From Bdellovibrio sp. ZAP7 (GTDB taxonomy: Bacteria > Bdellovibrionota > Bdellovibrionia > Bdellovibrionales > Bdellovibrionaceae): a stretch of 64,000 bases of DNA. The notes beneath the pieces were generated by a model. That model was given only the letters and a program-made list of their open reading frames with translations. It was not told the DNA's origin and made no database searches. Where the stretch lies: assembly GCF_006874645.1 (NCBI RefSeq), contig NZ_CP030082.1:806001-870000 (forward strand), written 5' to 3'. Made by a program: the position numbers and the translations under genes. This document shows positions 44,102-52,591 of this stretch, in pieces (position 1 is the first letter of the stretch; every line of letters starts with the position of its first letter).

Positions 44102-45997
44102 ATGATGACTTTTATGAAACCTTTTGCAAGTATTAAGCAGGCTGAAGAATACATCGTCGCTAAAGCAGGCAAAGAATTGCGATTTGCCATTCCTTTGGGC
44201 CTGGGCAAGCCGAATCAGTTGGTGAATGCTCTGTATGAGCGCGCAAAACAGCAAAAAGATTTGAAGCTGACGTTTTTTACAGCCTTGTCTTTGGATATTC
44301 CCCAAGCGAAAACGGAATTGGAATCGCGCTTCACCGGTCCTTTTTTCTCACGCCATTTTGGTGACGACTATCCGCGTTTGGCGTATTTGCAGGACCTCCA
44401 TAAAAATCAGGTGCCGGAAAATATCTCTCTGCATGAATTTTACTTTCAGGCGGGCACGGCTTTGGGGAATCTGCATGCGCAAAGCAATTACATCAGTTTG
44501 AACTACACCCACGTCGCGCAAAGTATTTTGGAAATGAAGTTAGATGGCGTGATTCAGTTGATCGCAAAGTCAAAGGATGGGCGTTACAGTCTAAGTTGCA
44601 ATCCCGATCTGACCCTGGATGTCGTGGATCTTTATCGTGCCAAGGGCAAACCATTTATGGTGATCGGGGTGGTCCATCCTGATCTTCCATTTTTGGGAGG
44701 CGACGCCGAAGTTCCTGCTGATTTTTTTGAGGGCATTGTTGAATCCCCAGAAGTTCGACATCAATTATTTGCTCCGCCAAAAAATGCCATTGATGATACT
44801 GAGCACATGATTGGGCTTCATGCCAGTCGCCTGCTCAAGGATGATGGCACACTTCAAATCGGAATTGGTTCCCTTTCGGATGCGTTGACGGCCTCGACTT
44901 TGTTGCGTCATCAAAATAACTCTTTGTACAAAGAGGTCCTTGCAGAGCTGGATCGAAATTTTACTCCACCGTCTTCTAAGGATATTCATGACCACGTATT
45001 TACCAAAGGTCTTTACGGCACCAGTGAAATGATTATGGATGGCTTCATGCATCTGCGTAATGCTGGGATTCTGAATCGGTCGATCCAAGAGCACGAGGAA
45101 AAGGCCCTTCGTTACTTGCATGGCGCTTTCTTTTTAGGATCTAAGTCTTTTTATAGTTGGTTAAGGGAACTTTCGGATACGGACTTTGATGGACTTTCTA
45201 TGACCCGAGTTTCCAAGGTGAACGATTTATATGATCCGCATGAGTTGGCTTTGCGTAAGCAGCGCAAAAACGCACGCTTTTTTAATACTTGTATGCAAAT
45301 GAGCCTTTTGGGCGGAGCTGCTTCCGAAACTTTGGAGAACGGCAATGTCGTGAGCGGGGTCGGCGGTCAATACAATTTTGTGGCGATGTCTCATGAACTT
45401 CCGGATTCATATTCAGTTTTGATGATGAAAAGTATTCGGAAAAAAAAGGGGCGGAGGCAATCCAACATCGTTTGGAGTCCACCACAATTGACGATTTCTC
45501 GACATTTGCGAGACGTCGTTATTACCGAATACGGCATCGCATTCCTTAAAGGGCAGAGTGATTCTGAGTGCATTAAACGTCTGATTATGATTACCGATGC
45601 TCAATTTCAAGATGAGCTTTTGGCTATCGCTCAGAAAAATAAGAAGATAGATCCGCACTGGAAGATTCCACCGGTTGCGCGAAACAACACTCCTGAAAAG
45701 CTGCAAGAGTTCACCCGCTTTGCCAAAGGCAAGGGACTATTTAAAGTGTTTCCGTTTGGCAGCGATTTTACTCCGGCTGAAGAAAAGCTGCAGGGAGCGC
45801 TATTGAACTTGAAAGAAAAGACCAAACCCGAATTGATTAGGTCGTTGCTGACAGGATTTAGTGTGTCTAAAGAAGGGTATGCACAAGAGCTGGAGCGAAT
45901 GAAATTATTCAAACCCCAGTCCTTGCAGGAATTTCTGTATCAAAAAGTATTATTGGGTTCATTTAAGGAGCTTGCTCTTCGCTATCATCTTCAATAG
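44102..45997 (+). CDS. Acetyl-CoA hydrolase/transferase family protein
   Basis: This 631-residue protein is of the acetyl-CoA hydrolase / CoA-transferase type. A CoA-transferase domain covers about 1-430, with 'IGIGSLSDALTASTLL' as the strand-turn typical of the family. The C-terminal domain has 'GGQYNFVAMSHELPDS' and 'ITEYGIAFLKGQSDSECIKRLI'. The usual length is near 500, so this is a long member, with extra sequence in the middle (about 330-400). Three nearby ATG codons (44102, 44105, 44114) all lack a good ribosome binding site. It could move CoA between acetate, propionate or 4-hydroxybutyrate. The last 35 bases overlap the convergent CsbD-like gene. Confidence 0.82.
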   Translation: MMTFMKPFASIKQAEEYIVAKAGKELRFAIPLGLGKPNQLVNALYERAKQQKDLKLTFFTALSLDIPQAKTELESRFTGPFFSRHFGDDYPRLAYLQDLHKNQVPENISLHEFYFQAGTALGNLHAQSNYISLNYTHVAQSILEMKLDGVIQLIAKSKDGRYSLSCNPDLTLDVVDLYRAKGKPFMVIGVVHPDLPFLGGDAEVPADFFEGIVESPEVRHQLFAPPKNAIDDTEHMIGLHASRLLKDDGTLQIGIGSLSDALTASTLLRHQNNSLYKEVLAELDRNFTPPSSKDIHDHVFTKGLYGTSEMIMDGFMHLRNAGILNRSIQEHEEKALRYLHGAFFLGSKSFYSWLRELSDTDFDGLSMTRVSKVNDLYDPHELALRKQRKNARFFNTCMQMSLLGGAASETLENGNVVSGVGGQYNFVAMSHELPDSYSVLMMKSIRKKKGRRQSNIVWSPPQLTISRHLRDVVITEYGIAFLKGQSDSECIKRLIMITDAQFQDELLAIAQKNKKIDPHWKIPPVARNNTPEKLQEFTRFAKGKGLFKVFPFGSDFTPAEEKLQGALLNLKEKTKPELIRSLLTGFSVSKEGYAQELERMKLFKPQSLQEFLYQKVLLGSFKELALRYHLQ

Positions 45998-46262
45998 TTC
46001 CGGTATCTTGAGTACCGGCTTTTTGAGATGAGCTTGACGAAGGCGAACGTTTCCATCGGGCAATAATGTCATCCAGGCGCTGTTCTGTTTCTTCGTGAGT
46101 CAGTCCTGTCTTTAATGAAACCAAATCAGTCAGGGAATCGAAGTCATGATCGATACGACTCAAATCAGACTCGTTCAGCGCAGCCCATTTTTTACGGACT
46201 TCCTGGGTAACCTGATTCCAATTTTGTTCGGTTAGTTGATGATCTGTATGTGGTTGTGCCAT
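45963..46262 (-). CDS. CsbD-like stress protein
   Basis: This is a 99-residue hydrophilic protein. 'NWNQVTQEVRKKWAALNESDLSRI' (in parts) and 'KTGLTHEETEQRLDDI' match the CsbD family plan, in which a Trp-Lys helix is followed by an EEAE-type helix. CsbD proteins are induced by stress in other bacteria, with unknown function. The C-terminal tail is Ser-rich then acidic. I chose ATG 46262, which has GGAGGAGG upstream. Its 3' end overlaps the acyl-CoA hydrolase gene by 35 bases on the other strand. A terminator separates it from the upstream DUF883-like gene. Confidence 0.8.
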   Translation of the reverse strand: MAQPHTDHQLTEQNWNQVTQEVRKKWAALNESDLSRIDHDFDSLTDLVSLKTGLTHEETEQRLDDIIARWKRSPSSSSSQKAGTQDTGTIEDDSEEQAP

Positions 46263-46286
46263 ACCATCCTCCTCCAATTTAAAAAC

Positions 46287-46316
46287 AAAAAAGGGCGGAG
46301 TGCATCCGCCCTTTTT
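46287..46316 (-). terminator. Intrinsic terminator
   Basis: AAAGGGCGGA pairs with TCCGCCCTTT around a 5-base loop, with A and T tracts on both sides. On the minus strand it ends the DUF883-like gene whose stop lies 2 bases before it. Confidence 0.88.
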
Positions 46317-46317
46317 C

Positions 46318-46611
46318 TTAGTGACGACGACGTGCGATCAAGCCCGCCACAAATCCCACAGCGCAAGCGCCTAGGACTGTTGCGAGTGGATGATCCTTCA
46401 CCCAGTCTTCTGAAGTTTCATAAGCATCTTGAGCTTTGGCTTTGATTGTTTCATAGCGATCGCCCCACTCGCTTTTCAACTCAGATTTTGCTTCGTTGAT
46501 CTGAGATTTCACTTCGGATTTTGCATCTCCGTAGAGGCTTTTCCCTGTTTCAACTGCTTGTCTGCCCGTGGATTTGATATCATTCATAACGTCTCTTGAT
46601 GTTTCAGCCAT
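46318..46611 (-). CDS. DUF883 (ElaB/YqjD)-like membrane-tail protein
   Basis: This 97-residue protein has a long amphipathic helix rich in Lys/Glu/Ser/Ala ('SEVKSQINEAKSELKSEWG') followed by a C-terminal membrane segment 'LGACAVGFVAGLIARRRH'. That layout fits the YqjD/ElaB family of stationary-phase tail-anchored ribosome-binding proteins. A strong AAGGAGG site lies before the ATG. The CsbD-like stress gene comes next on the strand, which supports a stress role. The link to ribosomes is only known for E. coli homologues. Confidence 0.8.
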   Translation of the reverse strand: MAETSRDVMNDIKSTGRQAVETGKSLYGDAKSEVKSQINEAKSELKSEWGDRYETIKAKAQDAYETSEDWVKDHPLATVLGACAVGFVAGLIARRRH

Positions 46612-46742
46612 TGCACCCTCCTTGGTAATCGATTAGGCCTTGTTGCTATGATTATCAATTTTCTAAGCAAGATCTAGAAAACCTTGAGTGAACTGTTAGG
46701 GTTCATAAACTGGACTCATTCATAGCCCAGTGTTGATTAACG

Positions 46743-47570
46743 TCACTCCAGGACAGGATTCCATTTATCGACTTCTTTAGGAGCTTCACCCACCAGCGCG
46801 AATGTCGTACCAGGCTTGGCTTTGGGCCCTGCATTGGTGGGCGTTGCAAGCTCGATTCCGCCCCGTAAGAGAGCATCCACGGAATTCATTTTCACAAAAG
46901 AGTTGAACAGTCCTAACTTTGCTTGGAATCCCGCTTTACGCCAAAATACTGTGTTGGTGCGCACGAGACGGGCATACTCCCACGGAATACGAAAGTGAAC
47001 GCTGATAGTTTGCCCGGTTTTTGAGAGAGCCAATTTGGTGACGGAACCCACATTCATGCCACGATAGAAAATCGTGTCACCGTCACTGACAGAATCCAAA
47101 GTTCGCGTTTCCAATTTAAACAATGCTGTCTCTTCCAGAGGATTTTTTAATTCCGTCCCAGATCTGCCGACGAACTTTTTTGTTCTAGTACCGTTGCCAG
47201 GGACCGCGGAAATATAACTTCCTTCCACCAACGTATCCAGACCGCGAATCTCCTCAAAGCTGATACGCGGGCTTTCTAACCAATATTTGGTTCCTTCATT
47301 GGCAAAATCCGAAGCAAATTTTTCCAGCCGAGCATTTACCTCGACATTCTTTTGATCATCGGAAATGCGTAAACTTGTGACCACTCCGACACGGACACCT
47401 CGAAAGCGAATCTCTGTTTTGTCAGGACGAATGCGTGAGCCTTCTTCAAAGGTGATTGTCACCTCCGGACCGCGATGTTGATAGAATTGAAACAATAAGT
47501 ATCCAGCCAAGATGACAGCAAATAGAGGAAATAACCAAACGAACCAAGTAGCTTTAAGATTTTTCATCAT
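46743..47570 (-). CDS. MlaD-family protein, PqiB-like, two MCE domains
   Basis: This 275-residue protein has one N-terminal transmembrane segment (about residues 8-28) and two MCE domains in the periplasm. MCE1 shows 'VTITFEEGSRIRPDKTEIRFRG' (in parts) and MCE2 'DSVSDGDTIFYRGMNVGSV'. E. coli PqiB has three MCE domains in about 546 residues, so this is a short form. MCE proteins form rings or tunnels that move phospholipids between membranes. The start is ATG 47570, which lies 14 bases inside the end of the pqiA-like gene, so the two are coupled. An earlier TTG at 47600 is not favoured. Confidence 0.85.
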   Translation of the reverse strand: MMKNLKATWFVWLFPLFAVILAGYLLFQFYQHRGPEVTITFEEGSRIRPDKTEIRFRGVRVGVVTSLRISDDQKNVEVNARLEKFASDFANEGTKYWLESPRISFEEIRGLDTLVEGSYISAVPGNGTRTKKFVGRSGTELKNPLEETALFKLETRTLDSVSDGDTIFYRGMNVGSVTKLALSKTGQTISVHFRIPWEYARLVRTNTVFWRKAGFQAKLGLFNSFVKMNSVDALLRGGIELATPTNAGPKAKPGTTFALVGEAPKEVDKWNPVLE

Positions 47571-48162
47571 ACGAATCGTTCCATATTGTTGAAGGATCAA
47601 AGTAGGCAGAAGAGATCATCGTAAAGATCACCACAAGTGCAAACATCCAGGAACCCAGGCCGGGTTCGGCATGAGCCCAGGGGCCCATCTTCATGATGGC
47701 GACTAGCACCGCCAAAAGATAGATATCCAGCATCGACCATCGCCCAATGGCCTCCACCGTATTATATAAACGCGTTCGTAACTTTCGGTGAGCAGAGCTT
47801 TTTGCGGTCAGTCCCAGATAAAATAAAATCAAAAGTTTCGCGAGTGGAATGACCATGCTGGCCAGGAATATGATGATGGCGATACCCCAAGAACCGGTGT
47901 CACTCATCGTTACAATTCCCTCCCAGATTGTTGCCGTATTTTTGTTTCCGTAGACCTCTAAAGTCATGAATGGAAAGATGTTCGCGGGAATATACAGAAT
48001 TAAAGCAGACAAGGCGAACGCCATACTGACTTCAGGTGAAGAAAATTTTGAAAGACGATTCATGGTTCCGCATTGTTCGCAAATGACGAAGTGCTCTTTC
48101 CCAGAGAGGGAAAGAGGCTCGCCACAGATTTTACAACGTTCTTCTTTATATGAGGCCGACAT
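47554..48162 (-). CDS. PqiA-like membrane protein (single half)
   Basis: This 202-residue protein starts with a zinc-ribbon-like 'CKICGEPLSL' and 'VICEQCGTMNRL', then four hydrophobic segments, with 'FPFMTLEVYGNKNTATIWEG' typical of PqiA. E. coli PqiA contains two such halves (about 417 residues); only one is present here. PqiA works with the MCE protein PqiB in lipid transport or membrane stress resistance. The MlaD gene follows with overlap, and an SDR gene precedes by 13 bases, so the three form an operon. Confidence 0.85.
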   Translation of the reverse strand: MSASYKEERCKICGEPLSLSGKEHFVICEQCGTMNRLSKFSSPEVSMAFALSALILYIPANIFPFMTLEVYGNKNTATIWEGIVTMSDTGSWGIAIIIFLASMVIPLAKLLILFYLGLTAKSSAHRKLRTRLYNTVEAIGRWSMLDIYLLAVLVAIMKMGPWAHAEPGLGSWMFALVVIFTMISSAYFDPSTIWNDSYDEKS

Positions 48163-48175
48163 CAGTCAACTCGCT

Positions 48176-49222
48176 TCAATGCAACTGATCTGTTTGCGGA
48201 GGAATTTCATTATTCTGTTCGGCAGCCCGCTCTCCCATTGATGTCAAAAATGAAGTCGTGATAAAGGACTCCGCATCCTTGCCATCCTTGGTTGTTCTTA
48301 AGTCGTCTGTGGGATTTGGTAGCAGGAGATTCGCCAACGATCCCAGGTCTGCGTATATGCCTGGGAAGTGGGCGTTCATTAAGGATCCAAGTCTGGAAGT
48401 CATCGAGACATTGATTTCGGCTTGCCCTGTTTTAGTCGCTGATACGATTCGCTTTGCGGCTCTCTCGGCACTGATGGTTATAAGTGGTGCTGAAGCCATC
48501 AAAGAGAACCAGGCATGTTCTTTTTTAAATTGACCCTTTACCCGCGCATTGCGGGCTGATCCTGTGCGCATAAGCCCCGGGCACACAGTCGTGACGTAAA
48601 TGCCCTTTTTCATCAGTTCCAGTCGCAGACTTTGCGAATAGCCACGCAGAGCAAATTTGCCCGTGCAATAAGCGGCAAGATGCGGAATAGGAATCAATCC
48701 TCCGACAGAAGAAATATTCACGATACGAGCGCCAGCTTTTAGATGGGGAAGGCAGGCCCTGTTCATATAGAAAGGCGCCCAGAAATGGGTATCCAGTGAA
48801 TCTTCGAAATCCTTTTTAGTGGTATTTTCTAAGGGGGCAGTCGAGATAACTCCCGCATTATTGACGACAACATCAATCTGTCCAAAGGTTTTCATCACTT
48901 CACTGATCGCATCGTCGACTTGGTTTGGCTTCGTGCAATCACATTCCAGGATCAAAACATTCGCCCCCGGCGCCGCCAACTCGACAATTTTCTGACCGCG
49001 TTCCAGTTCTTCCTTGTCTCTTGCGAGGAGAGCCAGGGAGGCTCCTTGGCGGGCAAACTCTTTAGCCATCACCAGTCCTAAACCCCGGGAGCCGCCGGAG
49101 ATCACGACCACTGCATTTTTAAGAGATCGATAGCGCAATTGATCGCGGATCAGCGAGTAACCATATCCGGCTAAGAATCCCCAACCGATTCTTTTGAAGA
49201 GTGTTCGTGTAAGTGAGCTCAT
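48176..49222 (-). CDS. SDR oxidoreductase, PqiA operon
   Basis: This 348-residue short-chain dehydrogenase has a short N-terminal hydrophobic region, then the NAD(P)-binding 'VISGGSRGLGLVMAKEFARQG'. The catalytic 'AAYCTGKFALRGYSQSL' gives Tyr-x3-Lys, and 'NNAGVIS' and 'VCPGLMRTGSARN' are conserved. The C-terminal ~80 residues are an extension. I chose ATG 49222, which has GAGAGG at 6 bases. It leads the SDR-PqiA-MlaD unit. A membrane lipid substrate is an inference from the neighbours. Confidence 0.88.
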   Translation of the reverse strand: MSSLTRTLFKRIGWGFLAGYGYSLIRDQLRYRSLKNAVVVISGGSRGLGLVMAKEFARQGASLALLARDKEELERGQKIVELAAPGANVLILECDCTKPNQVDDAISEVMKTFGQIDVVVNNAGVISTAPLENTTKKDFEDSLDTHFWAPFYMNRACLPHLKAGARIVNISSVGGLIPIPHLAAYCTGKFALRGYSQSLRLELMKKGIYVTTVCPGLMRTGSARNARVKGQFKKEHAWFSLMASAPLITISAERAAKRIVSATKTGQAEINVSMTSRLGSLMNAHFPGIYADLGSLANLLLPNPTDDLRTTKDGKDAESFITTSFLTSMGERAAEQNNEIPPQTDQLH

Positions 49223-49302
49223 GAAGTACCTCTCTTCCATGTTCTTTATAAGGTTATTTTAGAGGAAGGGTGAAGGTCTCCGCAGAGCCAGTGTCATAAA
49301 GC

Positions 49303-49336
49303 AAAAAGCCCCCGTATCCTAAGATACGGGGGCTGT
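49303..49336 (-). terminator. Intrinsic terminator (minus strand)
   Basis: AGCCCCCGTATC (49307-49318) pairs with GATACGGGGGCT (49323-49334), a 12-bp stem with a 4-base loop. The minus-strand T-tract follows. It ends the Ser/Gly/Leu-rich lipoprotein gene. Confidence 0.92.
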
Positions 49337-49358
49337 GTTGTTTGTCATATTTTGTGAT

Positions 49359-50321
49359 TTAGATTTTTGACAGGAAGGATCCCAACAAAGAGCCTACGAT
49401 GGAAGTGACTACAGAAGCTGTTGGTGAAGTTGCTCCAGCGATTTTGATACCACCCATAAGTGCTGTCAAAAGTGTTTTCGCCAAAGTCGATGAGCCGGAA
49501 CCGCTGCCCACGATCGCGCCCAAACCAGAATTAGATCCAGAAGTGAAAGCTGCAATCAAGTTTTGCAGAGTCGTCGATGCATTGTTTGAAGAACCCAATT
49601 GAGAGATCAATTGATTCAAACCTGGCAAAGAACCCGAACCCAAGCTGCTAAGGATGGTTTGCAAAACAGTTGAAGAGTTGCCCAATTTACCCAAGCCCAA
49701 CACGGAACCTTTCGCAAGGCTCTCGATCACAGTAGCAAGGCTGCTGACATCAAAATCTTTGCCGCTCAGTTTACCAATAAGCGCTTGGATGATGGTGTTA
49801 GCTGCAGTTGCCTGGCTTCCCGAAGAAACTCCAGCAAGTTTTAAATTTGCAAACAAAGCCGAAGTCACCGTTTGAATAAGGTTGGTGGAAACTTCATCTT
49901 GGGAAAGATTTACAAGAGAGTTCAAAGTGCTGTCGCCGATCAAAGCCAAAAGATTCGACTTTTTAACGAGATCAGCAATATTCAAAGTACCAACACCAGT
50001 TGTTGCTCCTTGAATGATAACGGGGATGATGGCTGCCAGGTCATTGCTTTTACCCAGGTTGGCGGATTCTAACGCCATTTGTGCGCTGGCCACAATCGCA
50101 CTGATTTGTGCTGCGGAAAGCTTGTTTGTCGATTGAACTGACAGTTGTTCGCTAAGATCACTCAACATAGCTTGGGAAGCCATTTTAGGTTCAGAAACAG
50201 TTGGCGCGCTTAAAGACGATGATTCATCGGTAGAGGAACGTTCAGCAGTTTGAAAGTTACTGCCACAACCTATCAAGCTTGTTGTCAAGGTTAGTGCAAG
50301 TAACGAAGTAAGTAGTTTCAT
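49359..50321 (-). CDS. Ser/Gly/Leu-rich lipoprotein
   Basis: This 320-residue protein has a lipobox 'SLIGC' (Cys 19) and a mature part made mostly of Ser, Leu, Ala, Gly and Asn. It reads as a run of helices about 25-30 residues long joined by Gly-Ser-Asn turns ('LGSGSLPGLNQLISQLGSS', 'SGSNSGLGAIVGSGSGSS'). No cysteine follows the lipid anchor. I chose ATG 50321, which has GGAGG at 5 bases. A longer reading to 50366 is rejected. No family is recognised. A surface or spacer role is possible. Confidence 0.72.
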   Translation of the reverse strand: MKLLTSLLALTLTTSLIGCGSNFQTAERSSTDESSSLSAPTVSEPKMASQAMLSDLSEQLSVQSTNKLSAAQISAIVASAQMALESANLGKSNDLAAIIPVIIQGATTGVGTLNIADLVKKSNLLALIGDSTLNSLVNLSQDEVSTNLIQTVTSALFANLKLAGVSSGSQATAANTIIQALIGKLSGKDFDVSSLATVIESLAKGSVLGLGKLGNSSTVLQTILSSLGSGSLPGLNQLISQLGSSNNASTTLQNLIAAFTSGSNSGLGAIVGSGSGSSTLAKTLLTALMGGIKIAGATSPTASVVTSIVGSLLGSFLSKI

Positions 50322-50593
50322 TTTTCCTCCGGTTATTCGGTCCTGAAACAGAATAGTGGGGATCACCGAAAATAAAAATGGGGGGAGTGGCGGAAAAATG
50401 GTCCTGTAAAATCTGGCGACAAAAACAGATTTTGTTTTTGTCTAATCTGTTCACAGTAATATCAAGAAACGAAAAAGATGTTTTTTCTTTTTTCAGTTTG
50501 TTTCTACATTCCGACACTTTTCAAAATAAATCTGAGGAATCGCAACGAAAATAAATTCCCGGATCGATACATTCTGGACCGCCTGGCAAGAAT

Positions 50594-50626
50594 AAAAAAG
50601 GCACTGAGAGTATCAGTGCCTTTTAG
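50594..50626 (-). terminator. Intrinsic terminator (minus strand)
   Basis: AAAAGGCACTGA pairs with TCAGTGCCTTTT around a 5-base loop. It lies 27 bases beyond the stop of the Cys-family gene at 50653-51033. Confidence 0.88.
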
Positions 50627-50652
50627 ATTATGGAATAATTTCGGATTTGGAA

Positions 50653-51033
50653 TTACTTAATGCAAGCTTCGATGCGTTTGATACGAACATTCGGACGCTC
50701 TTTGCGGTAATCAGAAGCATCGTACAAATATTGAGTATAGCTATCAGCCAATTGAACTTCTTGATTTGCTTTCTTAGTGCAGACAGGATGAGCGGAATCT
50801 GAGCGGTTCCATTCAACACACACTTCACGAGTTGCCGTTAAAGAAGCTTTAACTGGAGCCTGACCCGGTAAAGAAGCCTCAACCGTATTGTTGTCTTCAT
50901 CAATGCAAACCTGATCACGGGTAACATAGCCGCGCTCGGGGACATAGGGGTTGGCTGAGCGGTTATAAATGATTTCAGTTGCAGCTGACGCGAAAAATGG
51001 CGCCATAAGCAATATAGACAGCAACAGCTTCAT
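50653..51033 (-). CDS. Exported Cys-containing protein, paralog of 58725-59201
   Basis: This 126-residue protein has a signal peptide ending near 'FFASAA' (residue 18). The mature part contains 'NRSANPYVPERGYVT', 'DQVCIDED', 'EVCVEWNRSDSAHPVCTKK' and the ending 'DYRKERPNVRIKRIEACIK'. The same blocks, in the same order, occur in the 158-residue protein at 58725-59201. Four Cys suggest disulfides. No known domain is recognised. A TIGR02147-like regulator gene starts 153 bases away on the other strand. Confidence 0.8.
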   Translation of the reverse strand: MKLLLSILLMAPFFASAATEIIYNRSANPYVPERGYVTRDQVCIDEDNNTVEASLPGQAPVKASLTATREVCVEWNRSDSAHPVCTKKANQEVQLADSYTQYLYDASDYRKERPNVRIKRIEACIK

Positions 51034-51186
51034 TGTAAGCCCCCTTTAAGGTGGTGAGAGTGGGATAGTTTTGACACAAAAGAGGTGACCAAACAAGAGA
51101 CGGTTCAGGAAAAGCTTTCACAAGGTTTGTGAAAGCCCAGCAAAATTAGGGAAGGTCTCGATTTTTAAGGTATATATAAGGCCCAT

Positions 51187-51936
51187 ATGACAAAGGCTGA
51201 AATCCTAAAATACAAAGACTACAGGCAGTTTCTCGCAGACTACAACGCCTGGAAAAGTCAGAATAAAGTAGGGTGGAGTTTGACGGTATGGACCCGTCAA
51301 CTGGGGCTTTCTCATCCCTCGGCATTGTCTATGATTCTTAATCGCAAGCGCCATATCGGCGATAAGCTTGCGGATTCCATTTCAGACTATTTTGAATTTA
51401 ATGAAAATGAAAAGGCACACTTTTCAAACCTGGTGAAGTATGAAAAGTCCATCGATAGCAATCATTTGCGTATCATGGTTTTGAATGAGCTTCAGGGTGA
51501 AAAGAATAATGCCATCGCACGCTTCGTCTTGAACGAAGGTAATAAGCTGCAAAAGTTCGAAAATCGCGCGCAGCTGGTGGCGGCCCTATCTCCGATTCTG
51601 GGGATGAGCGCGGGGGATTTGATCGCTTTAGAGGCTCGTACTCCAGACGCTCCTGATGCGAAAGCCATGCATTTGGAAGTCGTAAAGATTCTGGAGCGTT
51701 CCTATGACGTCGTCCCTAAGGCAAAACGCCAGTACTCTGCGACCTTTCTGCGTATGAAGGCCGAGCGTATGGAAGAGGCGATAGCGAAATTGCGTGCTTT
51801 TCAAAAAGAGTTTATTGCAGAGTTTGATAGTGAAGAGGCGGATCAATTGGTTTGCTTCCAGAACTCACTATTTTCTATGATCAACGAAGAGGGGACCGAG
51901 AACGATCCCCAATTACCACACACTAAAAAGAACTAA
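51187..51936 (+). CDS. TIGR02147-family (DUF4423) probable regulator
   Basis: This 249-residue protein has 'YKDYRQFLADYNAWKSQNK' at the start, 'LGLSHPSALSMILNRKRHI' as a helix-turn-helix-like segment (about residues 38-60), and 'DYFEFNENEKAHFSNLVKYEKS'. This is the layout of the TIGR02147 family, expanded in Bdellovibrio and Fibrobacter. The C-terminal ~120 residues are helical DUF4423-like. It has no signal peptide, so it is cytoplasmic and a likely DNA-binding protein. It diverges from the Cys-family gene and its stop overlaps the convergent exported-protein gene by 4 bases. Those neighbours are natural candidate targets. Confidence 0.8.
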   Translation: MTKAEILKYKDYRQFLADYNAWKSQNKVGWSLTVWTRQLGLSHPSALSMILNRKRHIGDKLADSISDYFEFNENEKAHFSNLVKYEKSIDSNHLRIMVLNELQGEKNNAIARFVLNEGNKLQKFENRAQLVAALSPILGMSAGDLIALEARTPDAPDAKAMHLEVVKILERSYDVVPKAKRQYSATFLRMKAERMEEAIAKLRAFQKEFIAEFDSEEADQLVCFQNSLFSMINEEGTENDPQLPHTKKN

Positions 51937-52391
51937 CCGCACTCATCTCCCCAGGCTGCTTTCATCGAGCAAGTCGGATTGACGTCTGTACCGCCGGTGC
52001 CGTTTTTATTAATCGTACATTTTACTTCTTTAGCGACCTCAGTCACGTGGCCTGTGGTTCCGTCAGGCATTACTCCCATTTCTGATAAGGCGTCGAATAA
52101 GGCTTTCGCCGTAATAGGACCTACACCGGCAGGGGGAGTGCATTTATAGGCAGGCATCGTATCAGGCAAAATGCCTCGATTGGTTTGCACACACTGCAGA
52201 TCGGTGATGGTCCAAGTGGTGTCGTCACCATTATATGTTTTGGTCGCGATGTTTGAATTTTTAAGGATGTAGCCAAGGGTGACGGCTTCGTCTCCTTTGA
52301 ACTCTCTTTTGGACAGGTCTCCGCACGCAGCGGAAGCATAGTGCGCGAAATACAGAATACCGATTGCAGTTAGTACGGATTTTTTCAGCAT
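51933..52391 (-). CDS. Small exported Cys-containing protein
   Basis: This 152-residue protein starts at ATG 52391, with AAGGAGAG before it. A signal peptide ends near 'HYASAAC' (residue 19-20). The mature sequence has six Cys ('AACGDL', 'LQCVQT', 'YKCTPP', 'VKCTIN', 'PTCSMK', 'DECG'), which suggests three disulfides. 'WTITDLQCVQTNRG' and 'GVMPDGTTGHVTEV' are not linked to any family I know. It overlaps the regulator gene by 4 bases tail to tail. Confidence 0.75.
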   Translation of the reverse strand: MLKKSVLTAIGILYFAHYASAACGDLSKREFKGDEAVTLGYILKNSNIATKTYNGDDTTWTITDLQCVQTNRGILPDTMPAYKCTPPAGVGPITAKALFDALSEMGVMPDGTTGHVTEVAKEVKCTINKNGTGGTDVNPTCSMKAAWGDECG

Positions 52392-52591
52392 AAAGCTCTC
52401 CTTTGAATACAAAATTATTAGCATCGATACCTTATGCCGTTCAGTCCAGTGCCCAGAAAACATAGTCACGCGACCTCTGTTAGGTCGCAGGGATCTTTAG
52501 GTATAGGAAAATTCAAGGCATCTTGATCAACTTGGGGGAGTCTGCCACACTAGGAGTTCATAAAAAATCTCAAACCACGTGGGGTCGACTG

